A stretch of DNA of 64,000 nt from an uncultured Clostridia bacterium. GTDB lineage: Bacteria > Bacillota > Clostridia > Christensenellales > CAG-314. The notes below the pieces were generated by a model that did not search any database, was not told the DNA's origin, and saw only the letters and a list, made by a program, of their open reading frames with translations. Shown one piece after another: positions 61,861 to 64,000 of this stretch (positions are counted from its first letter, which is position 1; every line of letters starts with the position of its first letter). The DNA lies in contig CAKPYT010000046.1 in the NCBI GenBank assembly GCA_934203075.1, forward strand, positions 6,071 to 70,070, written 5' to 3'. The position numbers were made by a program, and so were the translations under genes.

Positions 61861-62771
61861 CGGATTTGCAAAAGAGTGAGTTTCATTCCGGTTTTTTTGC
61901 GCTGCTCGGTCGGCCGAATGCCGGGAAATCAACCTTATTGAACGCTCTGGTCGGGCAAAAGATCAGCATCGTCAGCCCGAAACCGCAAACCACGCGGGAT
62001 AAAATTCTGGGAATCCGCACGGAGGAAAACAGCCAGATGATTTTTGTGGATACTCCCGGGGTTTTGCGCCCGCAAAACGTTTTGGGCGAGTATATGGCAA
62101 AAAGCATCGAACGCGGGGCGGAGGACGTCAACTGCGTTATCGTTGTGGTGGATTCATCCAAAGGCGTGCGTGAAGCGGACGAAAAACTCATCCGAAAGTA
62201 CGGGATGCGAATTCCCGTGGTGGTGGTGATGAACAAAACGGATCTTGTCCCCCCGGACCGGATGATGGAAGAACTTTCCAAACTGAACGGTATGACGGAG
62301 GTTGCGGAGGTATATTCCGTTTCGGCTCGCAAGGGAAAGAACGTGGAACTGCTGCGCGAGGGGCTGAAAAAGTACCTGACGGATGACGTGCCGTATTTCG
62401 AGGAGGACGATATCACCGATAAATCGCAGCGATATCTTGCGGCGGAAATCATCCGGGAAAAGGTGCTGTTGCTGGTCAACGACGAGATCCCGCACGGCGT
62501 CGGGGTGCAGATTAACAAAATGACGTACGACCCCTCAAAAAAGATGTGGGAAATCGACGCAAATATTTTTGTGGAGAAGGCGTCCCACAAGCCGATCCTC
62601 ATCGGGAAGGGCGGAAGCAAACTGAAACAAATCGGCAGTTACGCACGCGACTCCATAGAGCGTTTGCTGCAAGCCAGAGTTTTTCTTACGCTTTGGGTAA
62701 AAGTGAAGGAAGATTGGCGCAACAGCGACTTTTTGCTGAAAGAAGTGGGTTACGACAAAAAAGAACTTTAA
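61857..62771 (+). CDS. era: GTPase Era
   Basis: Era (304 residues) binds the 3' end of 16S rRNA during 30S assembly. G1 GRPNAGKSTLLNALVGQK (about 18-35), G3 DTPGVLRPQN (about 64-73), NKTDLV (about 126-131), and the KH domain with KPILIGKGGSKLKQIG (about 243-258) and WVKVKEDWRNS are all present. Confidence 0.98.
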   Translation: MTDLQKSEFHSGFFALLGRPNAGKSTLLNALVGQKISIVSPKPQTTRDKILGIRTEENSQMIFVDTPGVLRPQNVLGEYMAKSIERGAEDVNCVIVVVDSSKGVREADEKLIRKYGMRIPVVVVMNKTDLVPPDRMMEELSKLNGMTEVAEVYSVSARKGKNVELLREGLKKYLTDDVPYFEEDDITDKSQRYLAAEIIREKVLLLVNDEIPHGVGVQINKMTYDPSKKMWEIDANIFVEKASHKPILIGKGGSKLKQIGSYARDSIERLLQARVFLTLWVKVKEDWRNSDFLLKEVGYDKKEL

Positions 62772-62835
62772 TCGCAAAAATCGTAGGGTATGAAAGGGAA
62801 AAAACCGCCGCATACTATGGGTGTGAGGTGGAATT

Positions 62836-62955
62836 ATGAAAAACAAAAAAGAAGCAGAAGTTGTGTGGAAAATGTTTTGCGAAACGGGTAACCCGGCGTA
62901 TTATTCTCTGTACAAGCGTCTGCAATCCTCGGAAGAATGGACGGAATCGTATTAA
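62836..62955 (+). CDS. YqzL-like small protein
   Basis: A 39-codon frame, MKNKKEAEVVWKMFCETGNP onward, with a GAGGTGG ribosome site. The Val-Trp-Lys-Met-Phe-x-x-Thr-Gly-Asn-Pro-x-x-Tyr core and its place between era and recO match the YqzL family of short Firmicute proteins of unknown role. It overlaps recO by 19 bases in another frame. Confidence 0.8.
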   Translation: MKNKKEAEVVWKMFCETGNPAYYSLYKRLQSSEEWTESY

Positions 62956-63677
62956 CCGCATTGGTCTTAAAAGCGGTGGACTACAACGAAAACGATAAAC
63001 TTGTCAGCTTGCTCACGCCGGATCGGGGAACCATCCTGGCGGCGTTGCGCGGCGTAAAAAAGGCAACGGCAAAAATGAAGTTTGCCGCACAGCCTTTTTG
63101 TTTTGCGGAATTTGTGCTGAGCGAACGCAGCGGCAGATACGTCGTGACGAACTGCAGCGAAATCGAAAGTTTTTACGATTTGCGCACGGATCTGGCGAAG
63201 TATTATGCCGCGTCCGTCGTGGCAGAGGCGGCCGGCGTGCTATCGCAGGAAAACCAGGCAGATCTTCCGTTGTTCCTTAGTGTTGTTCAGGCTCTGAAAT
63301 CGCTGAGGGACGGGCAAACCCCTGCATTGGTGCTTTGTCGGTTTTTGTTGTCTGCTTTGCAGAATGCAGGTTTTGGCCTGCAATTGCAGGTGTGTGCGGA
63401 GTGCGGGGCCAAAACAACGACACCGGGCATGGATTATACGCGCGGAGGCATTGTCTGTGCGCAATGCACCACTTCGGAGACGTTTTTTCCGTCACCTGCG
63501 GTGTGGAACGCTTTGCGTATGACGGATCAGACGCCGGCGGATCGTCTGCACACGCTGCGCTTTCAGCCGGCAGTGTTGCAAGGCTGCCTGCGGATTTTGC
63601 AAGGGGCCTTTTCCTATAACGTACAGCCGCTCAAAACGTTGCCCGAGGCCTTGCGCATGCTTGCGGAGAATCCATAG
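62937..63677 (+). CDS. recO: DNA repair protein RecO
   Basis: RecO (246 residues) loads RecA on SSB-coated gaps in the RecFOR pathway. An OB-fold N-terminus (VLTALVLKAVDYNENDKLVS, GTILAALRGVKKA) precedes a helical domain with a four-cysteine zinc site, CAECGAK and GGIVCAQC (about 152-176). Start overlaps the YqzL-like gene. Last gene of the operon. Confidence 0.95.
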   Translation: MDGIVLTALVLKAVDYNENDKLVSLLTPDRGTILAALRGVKKATAKMKFAAQPFCFAEFVLSERSGRYVVTNCSEIESFYDLRTDLAKYYAASVVAEAAGVLSQENQADLPLFLSVVQALKSLRDGQTPALVLCRFLLSALQNAGFGLQLQVCAECGAKTTTPGMDYTRGGIVCAQCTTSETFFPSPAVWNALRMTDQTPADRLHTLRFQPAVLQGCLRILQGAFSYNVQPLKTLPEALRMLAENP

Positions 63678-64000
63678 ACCCTATGCAGGCTCGCGTAAGT
63701 TTTTAAGCTCTCTTCAAAAAAAAGTTGTGTTTATTCTGCTCTTGACGTTTTGCGTCGTGCGGGGCTGTTTCCGTGCCGACCCGCGGGGGAAACATCCGAT
63801 AGGGGCGGAACAACGTGTTTATCCTTCCGGGAAGAATTGCAGAAACAATAAAACAAAAAAGGCGGGATTGCCCCAAAACGAAACAACCATAAAGCGGAAC
63901 GAAACAACGTTGTTCCGTTCTTTTTTTTGTTTTTGCGTCTGACCGGCGGTTCCGTCGTTTGGGCTTCTTTTCAACCGTTTGCGCACAGGCCTTTGCGGGC
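63678..64000. other. Intergenic region at the right edge
   Basis: The 323 bases hold a terminator (63897-63928). No convincing gene is seen in 63678-63890 or after 63930; a short + frame across it shows no family features. Confidence 0.55.
63897..63928 (+). terminator. Probable terminator after recO
   Basis: 63897-63908 and 63909-63920 are complementary at 11 of 12 positions, followed by eight T. It lies about 220 bases after recO. Confidence 0.75.

Noticed and set aside
63661..63942. 93-codon frame at the right edge
   Set aside because: It starts inside recO and ends in the terminator; no protein-like pattern.

Overview
The window is a block of bacterial chromosome, about half G+C by eye, from a Gram-positive Firmicute of the class Clostridia. 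The evidence is the gene order frr-uppS-cdsA-dxr-rseP-ispG-polC(N-terminal)-rimP-nusA-rnpM-ylxQ-infB-rbfA-nrnA-truB-ribF, the order yqfC-yqfD-phoH-HD phosphohydrolase-ybeY-era-yqzL-recO, the ruvX/DUF1292 pair, a split iron-sulfur serine dehydratase, and strong SD sequences with sigma-A promoters (17-bp spacers). YqfC/YqfD suggest a spore former or a descendant of one. An uncultured gut Christensenellales-type genome is a guess only. No CRISPR array, transposase, prophage or rRNA operon was seen.

Layout. 1-330: start of an M29 aminopeptidase, divergent from 497-4210 (serine dehydratase sdaAB-sdaAA, a cyclophilin, a HutD-like protein, a membrane-anchored unknown). 4278-6176: CYTH protein, RuvX and two acidic DUF1292 proteins with Cys-rich tails. 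6500-7972: rpsB-tsf. 8059-13567: pyrH, frr, a small unknown, then isoprenoid and envelope genes. 13785-25349: ispG, a PolC-like protein with no polymerase domain, a new promoter with a rimP leader hairpin, the nusA-infB translation operon, and truB, ribF and an endonuclease IV homologue. 25346-27005: an Xaa-Pro peptidase whose last codons carry a consensus promoter for efp. 27410-29225: a flavodoxin-fold Fe-S reductase and an aldo/keto reductase with ferredoxin motifs. 29226-29900: a non-coding stretch with repeated hairpins, a repeat-like segment and tRNA-Gln(CUG). 30041-35381: an MGMT-type protein, DUF1846, an ApbE-NusG_II fusion with a Gx-type membrane protein, and a HAD hydrolase.

35679-42447 looks more accessory: a transglutaminase/methyltransferase pair, two large DUF4116-repeat proteins, a CofE-like ligase and a tiny Cys-rich membrane protein behind a possible sigma-K promoter. 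42834-44217 couples an ECF S-component to type III pantothenate kinase, implying pantothenate salvage. 44337-49144 is uvrB-uvrA, with uvrB probably on a leaderless or nearly leaderless transcript. 49238-54276 is a complete branched-chain amino acid ABC transporter. It is preceded by what reads as a full ribosome-mediated attenuator: a 32-codon leader peptide with Val-Val-Ile-Ile and Leu-Leu-Val runs, a 1:2 hairpin, a 2:3 antiterminator and a 3:4 terminator. 54547-56427 (minus strand) is a small membrane protein and pyruvate kinase; 56674-57474 is a NYN-domain protein; the window ends with the yqfC-recO operon.

The observations most worth following are the liv attenuator, the polymerase-less PolC N-terminal protein in the polC position, the ApbE-NusG_II fusion next to a Gx protein, the tandem DUF4116 proteins, and the Cys-rich mini-protein.
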